Source: Paracoccaceae bacterium (GTDB lineage: Bacteria; Pseudomonadota; Alphaproteobacteria; Rhodobacterales; Rhodobacteraceae). Taken from it: 5,632 bases of DNA. A model generated the notes under the pieces. The model worked only from the letters and a program-made list of their open reading frames with translations, was not told the DNA's origin and searched no databases. Positions 5,428-5,632 of this stretch are shown piece after piece; positions within the stretch are counted from its first letter, which is position 1; every line of letters starts with the position of its first letter. A program made the translations under genes and the position numbers. The stretch is from NCBI GenBank assembly GCA_015485015.1, contig WFUK01000302.1, positions 1 through 5,632 on the forward strand. Reading direction: 5' to 3'.

Positions 5428-5632
5428 TGTGGCAAATCCGGCGATCTCGCTGGCTTGCTGACTGGTCCCCAACACATCACCGGTTTGCCCGCCAAGGGTC
5501 CTTTGGGCGAGGCGCATAATGCCCAAGGTTATCAGCGCCATTAGCGCCAGCACCCAGATCGCACCCCAGCCAAAGGCGATAAAGCAAAGCCCCGCGCCGA
5601 TCAGCACCGCCATGCCCGCCACCGCCCCGTCA
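5413..5632 (-). CDS. cobS: Adenosylcobinamide-GDP ribazoletransferase (cobalamin synthase), C-terminal part
   Basis: The minus-strand frame is open from the window's right edge (DGAVAGMAVLIGAG...) to a TAG at 5415-5413, giving about the last 72 residues; the start lies outside the window. Hydrophobic segments (MAVLIGAGLCFIAFGWG, then AIWVLALMALITLGIM) are followed by RLAQRTLGGQTGDVLGTSQQ and a short tail, the conserved C-terminal GGxTGDxLG motif of CobS. CobS is an inner-membrane enzyme that joins adenosylcobinamide-GDP with alpha-ribazole (phosphate) in the last steps of vitamin B12 synthesis. Cobalamin genes are probably next to it beyond the window. It converges on hisN and overlaps it by 15 bases. 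Confidence 0.85.
   Translation of the reverse strand, partial: DGAVAGMAVLIGAGLCFIAFGWGAIWVLALMALITLGIMRLAQRTLGGQTGDVLGTSQQASEIAGFATLTAI

Noticed and set aside
1..5632. tRNA, rRNA, CRISPR array, insertion sequence, toxin-antitoxin or phage genes
   Set aside because: No regularly spaced repeats, cloverleaf-like sequences, transposase or integrase motifs were seen. The XRE protein has no toxin partner: the next gene is a metabolic phosphatase.

Overview
The window reads as chromosomal DNA of an alphaproteobacterium, most likely a member of the Rhodobacteraceae (Roseobacter-type). This rests on the fairly GC-rich coding sequence, a PraR-like XRE regulator, an IMPase-type histidinol phosphatase (HisN) of the alphaproteobacterial kind, and a cobS end. 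The assignment is inferred from protein character only; no search was run. Nothing looks like a prophage, transposon, CRISPR array or defence island.

Layout from left to right. (i) 1-795, plus strand: two tandem Lrp/AsnC regulators with a 4-base ATGA overlap; the first lacks its N-terminus at the window edge. (ii) 796-985: a convergent intergenic stretch dense in inverted repeats. (iii) 986-1941, minus strand: an MDR-family NADPH:quinone oxidoreductase-like gene that, as printed, carries a one-base frameshift near codon 41. (iv) 1942-2094: a divergent promoter/leader region with a terminator-like hairpin and eight T's just before typA. (v) 2095-3915, plus: typA/bipA, a translational GTPase, complete. 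(vi) 3916-4165: a 250-base intergenic stretch with a strong hairpin, TTTGCAA-type sites and promoter-like elements. (vii) 4166-4558, plus: a PraR-like XRE regulator. (viii) 4597-4626: an intrinsic terminator whose 3' arm is also the ribosome-binding site of the next gene. (ix) 4627-5427, plus: hisN-type phosphatase. (x) 5413-5632, minus: the C-terminal end of cobS, overlapping hisN tail to tail by 15 bases.

The genes are mostly housekeeping and regulatory and do not form one pathway: amino-acid-responsive regulation (Lrp pair), ribosome-associated stress GTPase (typA), histidine synthesis (hisN) and cobalamin synthesis (cobS). I saw no clearly new biological system. The most interesting signals are in the non-coding DNA: the terminator/RBS overlap before hisN, the terminator-like leader of typA, the structured DNA between typA and the XRE gene, and the apparent frameshift in the oxidoreductase gene.
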